A stretch of 8,096 nucleotides of DNA from Akkermansiaceae bacterium (GCA_029287105.1 JARFRT010000353.1:1-8096); one strand, 5' to 3'; numbered from the stretch's first letter, positions 1 through 6,374 are shown. Translations and numbers: made by a program. The notes: a model not told the origin generated them from the letters alone.

Positions 1-1301
1 CCGAAACTCTTCGGCCAACGCCAGGCGGTCATCGTCCCCGCATCCCCTGTCATCCTGGCCCAGGGTGAAAAACTCGAAATCACCATCCAACATGGCGCCC
101 GCACCACTGGTAGCCAGGCGTGCACCCTGCGCCGCTTCCGCATCGATACCTCCAACAACCCGGCCTGGACCCAGCTCGTCCACAGCCAGGACCACACCAA
201 GCGGGTCGCGCAACACTCCCAGGCCAGCGCACAGTACAAGCAAATCAAAGGCACCAGCATCCCCGTCATCCGGGAACGCCCGGCCAATGCCACCCGCGAA
301 ACCCGACTCTTCATCGGCGGACTCTGGCTCAACAAAGGCAAAATCTTCCAGCCCGGCGTCCCCCGTCTGTTGAACGGCTACCAGGAAAAAACCGACACCC
401 GCCTCGACATGGCCCAGTGGCTCACGTCCGCCGAAAACCCGCTCACCGCCCGGGTCATGGCCAACCGGCTGTTCTCTGAAATGTTTGGCCGCGGTATCGT
501 CGAAACCCTTGGCGACTTCGGCTCCACCGGCACCGACCCGTCCAACCTCGCGCTGCTCGACCACCTCGCCCTCGCATTCCAAACCACGCACCAGTGGTCC
601 GTCAAATCCCTGCTCCGCGAAATATCCCTCAGCGCAACCTACCGCCAAAACCACAACACCACCAAGGAACTCGCCAACTCCGACCCCGGAAACCGACTGC
701 TCGCACGCGGCCCGCGCAATCGGCTCAATGCCGAAATGATACGCGACCACGCCCTGAAAATCTCCGGCCTGCTCACCCACGACATCGGCGGCCCGTCCGT
801 CATGCCACCCCAACCCGACGGCCTCTGGCAAACCACTTACAACGGCGCGAAATGGAAAATGCCACCGGACCGGATCGCTACCGCCGCGCCGTCTACACCT
901 ACTGGAAACGCACCAGCCCGTACCCATCCATGATCACCTTCGATGCCCCCACCCGCGACCTCTGCAGCGCCCAACGCATCCCCACCAATACCCCGCTGCA
1001 CGCACTCGTCACCCTGAACGACCCTGTCTACCTCGAATGCTCACGCGCCCTCGCCGCACGCATGACCAGCGAAACCGGCCCCGGCATCAGCCAACAAATC
1101 AGCCACGGCTACCTACTCACCACCCAACAACAGCCGACCGCCGCCACCCTCAAACTCCTCACCAACCTCCACGCCGGGTTCCTCACCCACTACCAGGCCA
1201 ACCCGACCGAAAGCAAAGCCATCGCCAACACCCCCGGACAAGCCGCCCTCACCATCATCGCCAACACCCTCTTCAACCTCGACGCCGCCCTCACCAAGTA
1301 A
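1..1301 (+). pseudogene. PSD1 (DUF1553) domain protein, 5'-truncated by the window edge and frameshifted
   Basis: The gene enters from the left edge, reads in the frame of base 1 to about 858, then continues in the frame of base 858 to a TAA at 1299-1301. The first part holds the region that normally links DUF1549 to DUF1553 (LRRFRI, then IGGLWLNKGKIFQPGVP) and the DUF1553 core: MAQWLTSAENPLTARVMANR, FGRGIVETLGDFGSTG, SATYRQ, NRLLARGPRNRLNAEMIRD and GGPSVMPPQPDGLW. The second part carries the conserved end: DRYRRAVYTYWKRTSPYPSM, TFDAP, NTPLHALVTLNDPVYLE and a terminal LFNLDAALTK. With the frame restored, about 433 residues lie in the window; the DUF1549 half must lie upstream. The break falls in TGGAAAATGCC, where one extra A would restore W-K-N-A. 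Without it the first frame stops at 933. The intact downstream part suggests a recent mutation or a sequencing error. These proteins are secreted in Planctomycetes and Verrucomicrobia, and their chemistry is not established. The DUF1501 gene follows after 42 bp, so the two are probably co-transcribed. Confidence 0.87.
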
Positions 1302-1302
1302 G

Positions 1303-1334
1303 CCCGACTCCCCGACTTCCCGACTTCCCGACTC
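1303..1334. repeat. Four tandem octamers CCCGACT(C/T) between the PSD1 and DUF1501 genes
   Basis: Four units abut exactly: CCCGACTC (1303-1310), CCCGACTT (1311-1318), CCCGACTT (1319-1326) and CCCGACTC (1327-1334). Only the last base varies, in the order C, T, T, C. The array starts one base after the PSD1 stop codon and ends nine bases before the DUF1501 start, so it fills most of the junction and occupies the place where a ribosome binding site would sit. It is probably slippage-prone; a role in translation of the downstream gene is inference. Confidence 0.8.
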
Positions 1335-1343
1335 CAAAACACC

Positions 1344-2807
1344 ATGAATCTTTCCCAACAACTCCAGCACGATTACCTCCAACACCAGTCGCGCCGACAG
1401 TTCCTCTCGAAGTGCGTTGCTGGCGTCGGCTCGGCCTGGCTCACCTCGATGGCAGGAAAGGTCATGGGCTCCGGCGATGGCCACGACCTCCCCGCCCACC
1501 TTTCCCACATCGCGCCCAAGGCCAAACGCGTCATCTTCCTGCACATGGCCGGCGCCCCGTCCCAGCTGGAACTCTTCGACTACAAACCGGAACTGGCCAA
1601 GCTCGATGGACAACCCACCCCGATGGAATACCTCGAGGGCCAGCGCTTCGCCTTCATCCAGGGTGTGCCGAAGCTACTCAACACCATCTACCCGTTCCAT
1701 CAGGCCGGCGCATCCGGCCAGTGGATCTCCGACCGCTTACCGCACTTTGAAAAAGTCATTGATGACGTCTGCTTCATCAAGTCGATGCACACCAACCAGT
1801 TCAACCACGCCCCGGCCCAGTTGCTCCTTCATACCGGTAATGCCAACCTCGGCAACCCGTCCATCGGCTCCTGGGTCACCTACGGCCTGGGCCGCGAAAA
1901 TGAAAACCTGCCCGGCTACATCGCCCTGGTCTCCGGCGGCAAAACCCCCTCCGCCGGCAAATCCGTCTGGGGGTCCGGATTCCTCCCGTCCGTCTACCAG
2001 GGCGTGCAATGCCGCTCCAAAGGCGACCCCGTCCTCTACCTCTCCAACCCCAAAGGCGTACCACGCGACATGCGCCGCGCCACCATCGACGCCATCACCC
2101 GCATCAACCAGCAGGCCCACAACGAAACCAACGACCCCGAAACCCTCACCCGCATCGCCCAGTATGAACTGGCCTTCCGCATGCAAATCCATGCCAACGA
2201 GGCCTTCGACCTAAAGGAAGAACCCCAACATGTGCACGAACTCTACGGCACCGAGCCGGGCAAGGAATCCTTTGCCAACAACTGCCTGCTCGCACGCCGG
2301 CTCGCCGAACGCGGCGTGCGCTACATCCAACTCTTCGACTGGGGCTGGGACTCCCACGGCGCCGGCGCCAATGAAGCCCTCAACACCGGATTCAAAAAGA
2401 AATGCCAGCAGGTCGACCAGCCCATGTACGCCCTGCTCACCGACCTGAAACAGCGCGGCCTGCTCGAGGACACCCTCGTCGTCTGGGGCGGCGAGTTCGG
2501 TCGCACCCCCATGCGTGAAAACCGCGGCGGCCAGGAAATGAAACTCATCGGCCGCGACCACAACCCCGGCGCCTTCACCATGTGGATGGCGGGTGCCGGC
2601 GTCAAACCCGGCATCAGCTACGGCGAAACCGACCCCATTGGCAACAAAGCCAGCAAGGACCCCGTGTCCACCCAGGACCTCCAGGCGACCATCCTCCACC
2701 TGCTCGGCCTGAAACACAATCAGCTCACCTACCCTTTCCAGGGACTCGACCAGACCTTGCCCGGCGTCACCCATCCCTCACGGGTCATCCAACAGATTCT
2801 CTCGTGA
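1344..2807 (+). CDS. DUF1501 family protein, Tat-exported, alkaline phosphatase/sulfatase-like fold
   Basis: A complete 487-residue protein, in the usual size range for DUF1501. The N-terminus has a twin-arginine signal (S-R-R-Q-F-L-S, arginines 17 and 18) followed by a short hydrophobic stretch around 25-37, which implies export in folded form. Family landmarks follow in order: HMAGAPSQLELFDYKP (67-82), SMHTNQFNHAPAQ (147-159), LLHTGN (161-166), FDWGWDSHGA (331-340), WGGEFGRTP (381-389), GRDHNP (403-408), MAGAGVKPG (415-423) and the LHLLGLKH end motif (451-458). The conserved Asp, His and Glu residues in these motifs are candidate metal ligands by analogy with sulfatase and phosphatase relatives. 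The substrate is unknown. It follows a PSD1 gene by 42 bp, the usual arrangement for this pair, so the two probably act together in the periplasm. The ATG at 1344 is chosen because the twin-arginine motif then lies near the N-terminus. No Shine-Dalgarno sequence precedes it. Confidence 0.93.
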   Translation: MNLSQQLQHDYLQHQSRRQFLSKCVAGVGSAWLTSMAGKVMGSGDGHDLPAHLSHIAPKAKRVIFLHMAGAPSQLELFDYKPELAKLDGQPTPMEYLEGQRFAFIQGVPKLLNTIYPFHQAGASGQWISDRLPHFEKVIDDVCFIKSMHTNQFNHAPAQLLLHTGNANLGNPSIGSWVTYGLGRENENLPGYIALVSGGKTPSAGKSVWGSGFLPSVYQGVQCRSKGDPVLYLSNPKGVPRDMRRATIDAITRINQQAHNETNDPETLTRIAQYELAFRMQIHANEAFDLKEEPQHVHELYGTEPGKESFANNCLLARRLAERGVRYIQLFDWGWDSHGAGANEALNTGFKKKCQQVDQPMYALLTDLKQRGLLEDTLVVWGGEFGRTPMRENRGGQEMKLIGRDHNPGAFTMWMAGAGVKPGISYGETDPIGNKASKDPVSTQDLQATILHLLGLKHNQLTYPFQGLDQTLPGVTHPSRVIQQILS

Positions 2808-2834
2808 CCTTAAGCACATCGTCACGCTAGTGCT

Positions 2835-2865
2835 CCGCGCCATGGCCGCGCGGCCATTCCCGCGG
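2835..2865. repeat. Perfect 16-bp palindrome with matching outer arms
   Basis: ATGGCCGCGCGGCCAT at 2842-2857 equals its own reverse complement. It is flanked by CCGCG (2835-2839) and CGCGG (2861-2865), which also pair, with short unpaired gaps of 2 and 3 bases. It lies 34 bp after the DUF1501 stop codon. It could fold in the 3' end of the transcript or act as a protein-binding site. No T-run follows, so it is not a standard intrinsic terminator. Confidence 0.6.
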
Positions 2866-2946
2866 AAACCATCCCGCACCGGACGCACACGCGCACCGGG
2901 AATCCAAACCCCGGCTCCAATCATCGCCTGACACCCACGGCAAAAT

Positions 2947-2969
2947 GTGGGGATGCCCCGCTTATTTTT
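2947..2969 (+). terminator. Possible weak intrinsic terminator for the PSD1-DUF1501 unit
   Basis: GTGGGG (2947-2952) pairs with CCCCGC (2956-2961), including one T-G wobble, around an ATG loop. TTATTTTT follows at 2962-2969. The stem is short and the T-run is interrupted, so it is weaker than the two terminators later in the window. It lies about 140 bp after the DUF1501 stop, where the sequence changes to AT-rich. Confidence 0.45.
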
Positions 2970-2978
2970 AAGTAATTC

Positions 2979-3060
2979 AGTGGGTTTTTAAGTTTTTATT
3001 AACTAAGGCGGCAACCTGCCGGCGGCCTTCGCGAAACCGTGGAATACTACTTAAACCACT
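2979..3060. repeat. Long imperfect inverted repeat with a GC-rich cap, possible structured leader element
   Basis: AGTGG (2979-2983) pairs with CCACT (3056-3060), TTTAAGT (2987-2993) with ACTTAAA (3049-3055), and TATT (2997-3000) with AATA (3043-3046). This makes a 16-bp, AT-rich, bulged stem. Inside it, AAGGC (3005-3009) pairs with GCCTT (3025-3029) around GGCA-ACC-TGCC (3010-3020). An alternative inner stem is CGGCA/TGCCG (3009-3013 with 3017-3021). The unit is AT-rich outside and GC-rich inside, and it sits just upstream of the first TATAAT hexamer. It could be a structured RNA, a small non-coding repeat or a regulatory site. I do not recognise the family. Confidence 0.5.
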
Positions 3061-3234
3061 TATAATAAGCTGGTTATGTTCATTAGGCAGTTTTTATTAT
3101 CTATAATATTATGTTTAATTGTTGTTTTTCTGTAATATAATTATTGACTATTTATAAAAAAATACGTAATTCTTTCCCACCGCTCGCTTTAAAGGGCCTT
3201 GCAACACCCTCCAACAACCCACCACACCCTTACC

Positions 3235-3969
3235 ATGAAATACCCCCTCATCGCAGTCATGTTTGCCGCAAGCCTTGCAAGCTCTTCCGGACAGAACATC
3301 GTCAACTTCACCAGCGTATACGGCAGCTCCAACGTTGATATTGGCACCTCGCTCACCATCACAGGGCTGGGCATCAACGACGAACTGGTCATCACGTCCC
3401 GCTCCATCGTTGACAGTTCAAGCCCGTCCGACCCGAATGCTTCAGCCGGTTATGAGATCGCCCACCTGGTCTGGGACGGTGATTCCAACCCCTATAAAAC
3501 GGGCATGGGCGTCCAACCTGAACAAGGTAGCGGTTCCACCGGCATCAGCGGCGGCGGTGGCGACCAAGACGAGGAAATGACCTTTACCTACTCCAACGGC
3601 GGCGTCTCGCTCGACAGCATCAGCCTGACCATCAATGACCTCAAATCCAAAGACGACGACCCGATCATGTGGATCTATACCACCGCCGGCCAGTTCCTGA
3701 TCGACGAAGCCGCCATCTTCGGAGCCGGTACGGCCAATGTCGACGGTGCAGGCGCTTCAGAGGCCGCCGATAGCTGGACCATCGACTTCGCCGGATTCGC
3801 TGGCATCGTTGGCGGCACCAATGAAACCGTCACCTCCTTCACCCTGCGTGAGCCCACAGGCCACACCTTCATCAAAGCCACCGAGTTCGGCACCGCCGTG
3901 CCCGAACCAGGCAGCGCACTGCTTGCAGGCTTCGCCTCGTCGTTGATGCTGCTGCGCCGCAAGCGCTAA
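3235..3969 (+). CDS. PEP-CTERM sorting domain protein 1 (exported, function unknown)
   Basis: The product has 244 residues. An N-terminal signal peptide (about 1-20, MKYPLIAVMFAASLASSSGQ) is followed by a Gly/Ser/Thr/Asp-rich, probably beta-strand-rich body with a glycine run at 106-109. The C-terminus is a classic PEP-CTERM signal: VPEP at 222-225, a hydrophobic segment about 227-240, then RRKR. In this family, an exosortase in the membrane recognises the PEP-hydrophobic-basic tail, usually in bacteria that make exopolysaccharide. No exosortase gene lies in the window. The body matches no family I recognise. The ATG at 3235 is preferred over an in-frame TTG at 3199 because it puts the signal peptide at the very start, matching the sister gene (both begin MKY and reach the sequence GQ at 19-20). 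There is no clear Shine-Dalgarno sequence. The gene is probably a single transcription unit with its own AT-rich leader and strong terminator. Confidence 0.88.
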   Translation: MKYPLIAVMFAASLASSSGQNIVNFTSVYGSSNVDIGTSLTITGLGINDELVITSRSIVDSSSPSDPNASAGYEIAHLVWDGDSNPYKTGMGVQPEQGSGSTGISGGGGDQDEEMTFTYSNGGVSLDSISLTINDLKSKDDDPIMWIYTTAGQFLIDEAAIFGAGTANVDGAGASEAADSWTIDFAGFAGIVGGTNETVTSFTLREPTGHTFIKATEFGTAVPEPGSALLAGFASSLMLLRRKR

Positions 3970-4008
3970 GGCCAGGATAGAGAGCCCACCGCTCTTGACT
4001 TTCACCAT

Positions 4009-4044
4009 ACCGGAGCCCTGATCAGGGTTCCGGTTTTTTTTTTT
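4009..4044 (+). terminator. Intrinsic terminator after PEP-CTERM gene 1
   Basis: ACCGGA (4009-4014) pairs with TCCGGT (4029-4034). Within it, CCCTGATCAGGG (4016-4027) is a perfect palindrome, and a G-T wobble joins the two parts. Eleven Ts run from 4034 to 4044. It lies 39 bp after the stop codon. This is a textbook terminator for the plus strand. Confidence 0.92.
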
Positions 4045-4315
4045 GCTTATCCGACGACCTCGCCAACGGATCACAACGGCTGGAGCCACCCATATTGCAC
4101 TTTAGGTAATATTTCCAAAATGGCCTGAATCGAAAGTTTTCAATTAATCTAAATTATATAATCCGCCATATGATTTAGCATTACTGGACATCAACCCACC
4201 CTCATCACTTCCCGGAACTAACGGCTAGATCCCCTGTGACTCAAGGGCTAGAGTGAAGGACAATCGCCAGAATAATAGATAAAAACACGGGTTGATTTGG
4301 TTTTTTTGTTACAGT

Positions 4316-4367
4316 AATCCTTATATCTCAATGGCTCTTATCATTAGACTAACATAAGGATTGTTAG
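4316..4367. promoter_or_regulatory. Nested inverted repeats upstream of PEP-CTERM gene 2, candidate operator or leader switch
   Basis: AATCCTTAT (4316-4324) and ATAAGGATT (4354-4362) form a perfect 9-bp inverted repeat. The right copy is itself bracketed by CTAAC (4349-4353) and GTTAG (4363-4367), which also pair. The right copy can therefore either be the loop of a small hairpin or pair with the distant left copy. This could be a regulator binding site or two competing folds in the leader. It lies about 100 bp before the chosen start of the gene. Confidence 0.4.
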
Positions 4368-4467
4368 CTTTGTCGCCGACTTCAGAGAAATGTGTAAAAT
4401 GAGGGCTCCAATACATGAAGGGCGCAGTGCTCTTCGTTTCACCCTAACCCAACTACACCCTGAAGCA

Positions 4468-5205
4468 ATGAAATACACACTCATGGCCGCTGCCTTCCTG
4501 GCATGCCTAACAACAAGTTACGGTCAGACTATAGAGCTTGACGGCACTTACAGCAGTGGCGACGGCTACACCACGGCAGAAACAGTGACCTGGTTCAACG
4601 GCCACAAGACCGATGATAGTATCTATGGCGATTTTGACAATCAGTCCTACACCACCACCATCCGTTATGGAGTCTCTGAACTCGCGGGCGGAACACCGGG
4701 GGAAAAGTTCTTCTTCCTGTTTGTGGAAGCACCCCTCTACGCCAAGAACATGATCTGGGGTAATGGTCTGACGGAAGCCGACCTCGCCCCTTATCGCATT
4801 CACTACGGAACCCACCACAACCCGGACGATTTGAAACTCGATTTCGGCGGTGCCACCGGCAGTGAGAAGATCATTTTCCTCGATGCGGGTGGTAGCGGGA
4901 AGTTCACCGCGGACCTCGCCAAAGGTGTCGACAGCAAGTTTGGCCTGATCGATTCCAAAGACTCGGTTGACTACCTGCTCGACAGCGGCATCAGCACCGA
5001 AGATTCGAGTCTGGCGCGCGACACGACCATGTCGTTTGAGTTCCAGTTCGCGGTCGACCCGACCAACAACGCGCTCATTGTCGATTACGCCCGTAACGGC
5101 CTCGAGATGCACTTGTCGCCGGAGAGAGGTCTGGTTCCCGAGCCGAGCAGCTCCGTTCTCATCGGCCTGTCTTCCATGCTCTTCCTGTTCCGCCGCAAAC
5201 GCTAG
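4468..5205 (+). CDS. PEP-CTERM sorting domain protein 2 (exported, function unknown)
   Basis: The product has 245 residues, one more than its upstream neighbour. Its signal peptide (about 1-20) is MKYTLMAAAFLACLTTSYGQ. The tail has VPEP (223-226), a hydrophobic segment about 229-241 (SVLIGLSSMLFLF) and RRKR. The body is probably rich in beta strands and contains aromatic and acidic clusters (for example TWFNGH 41-46, KFFFLFVEAP 80-89, HYGTHHNPDD 112-121). It shows no clear similarity to the body of the first PEP-CTERM protein by eye, so the shared parts are mainly the two sorting ends. I recognise no enzymatic motif. The ATG at 4468 is preferred over upstream in-frame ATGs at 4390 and 4399 because it puts the signal peptide first and matches the MKY start of the sister gene. 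Both genes also share ACACCCT a few bases upstream of the start. No strong Shine-Dalgarno sequence is present. An intrinsic terminator follows. Confidence 0.88.
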   Translation: MKYTLMAAAFLACLTTSYGQTIELDGTYSSGDGYTTAETVTWFNGHKTDDSIYGDFDNQSYTTTIRYGVSELAGGTPGEKFFFLFVEAPLYAKNMIWGNGLTEADLAPYRIHYGTHHNPDDLKLDFGGATGSEKIIFLDAGGSGKFTADLAKGVDSKFGLIDSKDSVDYLLDSGISTEDSSLARDTTMSFEFQFAVDPTNNALIVDYARNGLEMHLSPERGLVPEPSSSVLIGLSSMLFLFRRKR

Positions 5206-5218
5206 CATAACAGGCCAA

Positions 5219-5237
5219 GGAACCTTGATGAGGTTCC
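5219..5237 (+). repeat. Small hairpin preceding the terminator of PEP-CTERM gene 2
   Basis: GGAACC (5219-5224) and GGTTCC (5232-5237) pair around TTGATGA. The arms repeat the core of the terminator stem that follows (GGAACCC/GGGTTCC), so arms could also pair across the two hairpins. No T-run follows this first hairpin. Confidence 0.6.
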
Positions 5238-5253
5238 CATTGAATTTAATCAA

Positions 5254-5286
5254 ACCGGAACCCTCTCATCGGGGTTCCGGTTTTTT
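5254..5286 (+). terminator. Intrinsic terminator after PEP-CTERM gene 2
   Basis: ACCGGAACCC (5254-5263) and GGGTTCCGGT (5272-5281) form a perfect 10-bp stem around an 8-base loop, with Ts at 5281-5286. It begins 48 bp after the stop codon. The outer stem matches that of the terminator after PEP-CTERM gene 1. Confidence 0.93.
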
Positions 5287-5346
5287 GCTGCCCGTGTTCT
5301 CCGGCTAACTGGTGGGGCCCACGGCAAATGAAATCCCCCGACCTAT

Positions 5347-5365
5347 CGCGGCAAGTCTTGCCGCG
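5347..5365. repeat. Strong GC-rich hairpin between convergent genes
   Basis: CGCGGCAAG (5347-5355) and CTTGCCGCG (5357-5365) are perfect inverted repeats separated by one base, so the realistic stem is about 7 bp with a 5-base loop. It lies about 80 bp beyond the end of the minus-strand gene. No T-run follows on either strand, so it is at most a factor-dependent or partial terminator. Confidence 0.55.
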
Positions 5366-5444
5366 GCGTATCCCCTGAGGACCAAATCCCTGTCGATTCC
5401 AGGATATGGGGGAAGGGACGCGGCGCTCTCGCCGACCGAAAAAA

Positions 5445-6266
5445 CTACCTCATCTCGAGTTTCGTCTTGGCCCACATCCACTTGTAGACCTTGCCATCCT
5501 CAATCAGGGCGATCGCCTCGTGCTCCTGCACACCGAGAATCGTTTCCGCCTTGAAGGTCACGAGGCCCGTCTGATAGGTGTCGCCATCAAACTCCAGCTC
5601 TTCGCCGGCCTTCCAGCCGGTGACCTGGCTGGCTTTGAACTCGGTGACCTTGCCGGCCTCCACATCGGCTTTCAGCAGCGCGACGATCGCGGCGGCGTCC
5701 AGCTTGTCCGCTGCCGGCGTAGGAGGAGTCACGGCAGGGGGTACGGGCTCCGGATCCGCGGGTGCGACAGGGGGGGTCGGCTCGGGGTCTTTCGCTACCA
5801 CCGCATTTTGTAGCCGCATGGTCATGCGCGGCAGAACCAGCTCTTTGAAATTCGTGCTATCCACATCGATCAGACTTTCAATCGGAAGACCGACGGGCTG
5901 GACAACAAGCTGACCTGCTTGTAGTCGCACCGGCTTGACATGAATGCCCTTTTCAAGCTTCATGGTCACCCCACTGTTAGCGTCTGAAATAGTGTGCGCC
6001 ACCTTGAGCTCAACCTTGGCCGGGAAGTCCTCGGGGACAACCTTGCTCAGGTCCAGTTCGATGGAAGGCGCAGGTGGATCCTGGTTCGCGGGAACAGGTA
6101 TAGCGGGAGGGTCTGTGGAATCATCAGGGGCCGCATCCGGATCGGAAGCTGTTTTCTCCGCAGCCTTCGTTAATACCACCTCCCGGCTTTCAAAGAACAG
6201 GGGCTCCAAAACATAGCCTATACCGACGCATACAATAAGAAGCAAAATCGTACCGATGTTTGTCAT
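5445..6266 (-). CDS. Unrecognised membrane-anchored protein with proline-rich linkers, next to ftsZ
   Basis: The product has 273 residues; I cannot assign it to a named family. Visible layout: one N-terminal hydrophobic helix (about 4-20, IGTILLLIVCVGIGYVL), which could be a signal anchor; an acidic, proline-rich spacer (about 37-70); a first compact segment (about 82-146), with VTMKLEKGIHVKPVRLQAGQ and VDSTNF, whose pattern resembles a small SH3-like beta domain (weak inference); a second Pro/Glu linker with two DPEPxPP copies (160-184); and a C-terminal segment (about 187-273) rich in charged and aromatic residues, with TYQTGLVTFKAETILG and DGKVYKWMWAKTK. There is no lipobox and no catalytic motif that I can see. 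The body probably faces the periplasm. The gene starts 108 bp downstream of ftsZ on the same strand, so co-transcription is possible. A weak promoter-like pair (TTGCCG, 17 bp, TAGATC; plus-strand 6276-6304) lies just upstream of the start. Confidence 0.8.
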   Translation of the reverse strand: MTNIGTILLLIVCVGIGYVLEPLFFESREVVLTKAAEKTASDPDAAPDDSTDPPAIPVPANQDPPAPSIELDLSKVVPEDFPAKVELKVAHTISDANSGVTMKLEKGIHVKPVRLQAGQLVVQPVGLPIESLIDVDSTNFKELVLPRMTMRLQNAVVAKDPEPTPPVAPADPEPVPPAVTPPTPAADKLDAAAIVALLKADVEAGKVTEFKASQVTGWKAGEELEFDGDTYQTGLVTFKAETILGVQEHEAIALIEDGKVYKWMWAKTKLEMR

Positions 6267-6374
6267 AGTGTTTATGATCTAGCACTTAGCGCATCCTGCG
6301 GCAAGAAGGGATTCCGGCAAGCTGAAGCCCATCCGTGATACCCAGCCACGCCATCCCTTTTGATATCCGGGATA

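Larger units (their letters stand above)
2808..3234. other. 427-bp non-coding spacer before the first PEP-CTERM gene
   Basis: No convincing gene lies here. The left half (to about 2960) is GC-rich and holds a 16-bp palindrome and a hairpin followed by T-rich sequence. From about 2962 the base composition turns sharply AT-rich, apart from a GC-rich island at 3005-3042. Three exact TATAAT hexamers occur at 3061-3066, 3102-3107 and 3136-3141, and a TTGACT at 3144-3149. None has a good partner hexamer at 16-18 bp. The AT-rich part probably contains the promoter of the downstream gene, giving it a leader of roughly 85-170 nt. The start of transcription cannot be fixed from sequence alone. Confidence 0.7.
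3970..4467. other. 498-bp non-coding spacer between the two PEP-CTERM genes
   Basis: The left end holds the terminator of the first PEP-CTERM gene. The rest is AT-rich and has no convincing gene. An exact TATAAT lies at 4157-4162 without a good -35 partner at the usual distance. GGCTAGA occurs twice in direct orientation (about 4220 and 4246). A T-run at 4301-4307 precedes the nested inverted repeats at 4316-4367. In-frame ATGs at 4390 and 4399 would extend the downstream protein but are not favoured. The promoter of the second PEP-CTERM gene is expected here, but I cannot place it. Confidence 0.65.

Noticed and set aside
594..1343. Other open frames over the PSD1 gene and its junction with DUF1501
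   Set aside because: They give Pro/Arg/His-rich low-complexity products typical of out-of-frame reading. Only the two frames that together carry DUF1553 motifs were kept.
1737..2774. Minus-strand open frames opposite the DUF1501 gene
   Set aside because: They are Gly/Val/Ala-rich shadows with no motif, while the plus strand carries clear DUF1501 landmarks along its whole length.
4331..4357. A tiny frame M-A-L-I-I-R-L-T ending inside the inverted repeat, as a possible leader peptide
   Set aside because: It has no ribosome binding site and no run of one regulatory amino acid; an 8-codon frame is expected by chance.
4507..5253. A 248-codon minus-strand frame opposite PEP-CTERM gene 2
   Set aside because: It runs through the terminator hairpin and lies opposite a gene with a signal peptide and a sorting tail; no domain is visible in it.
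6299..6359. Inverted repeat AAGGGAT/ATCCCTT and direct repeat CGGCAAG in the gap between ftsZ and the downstream gene
   Set aside because: The arms are short and 40 bp apart, and no T-run follows on the minus strand, so I would not call a terminator or operator.
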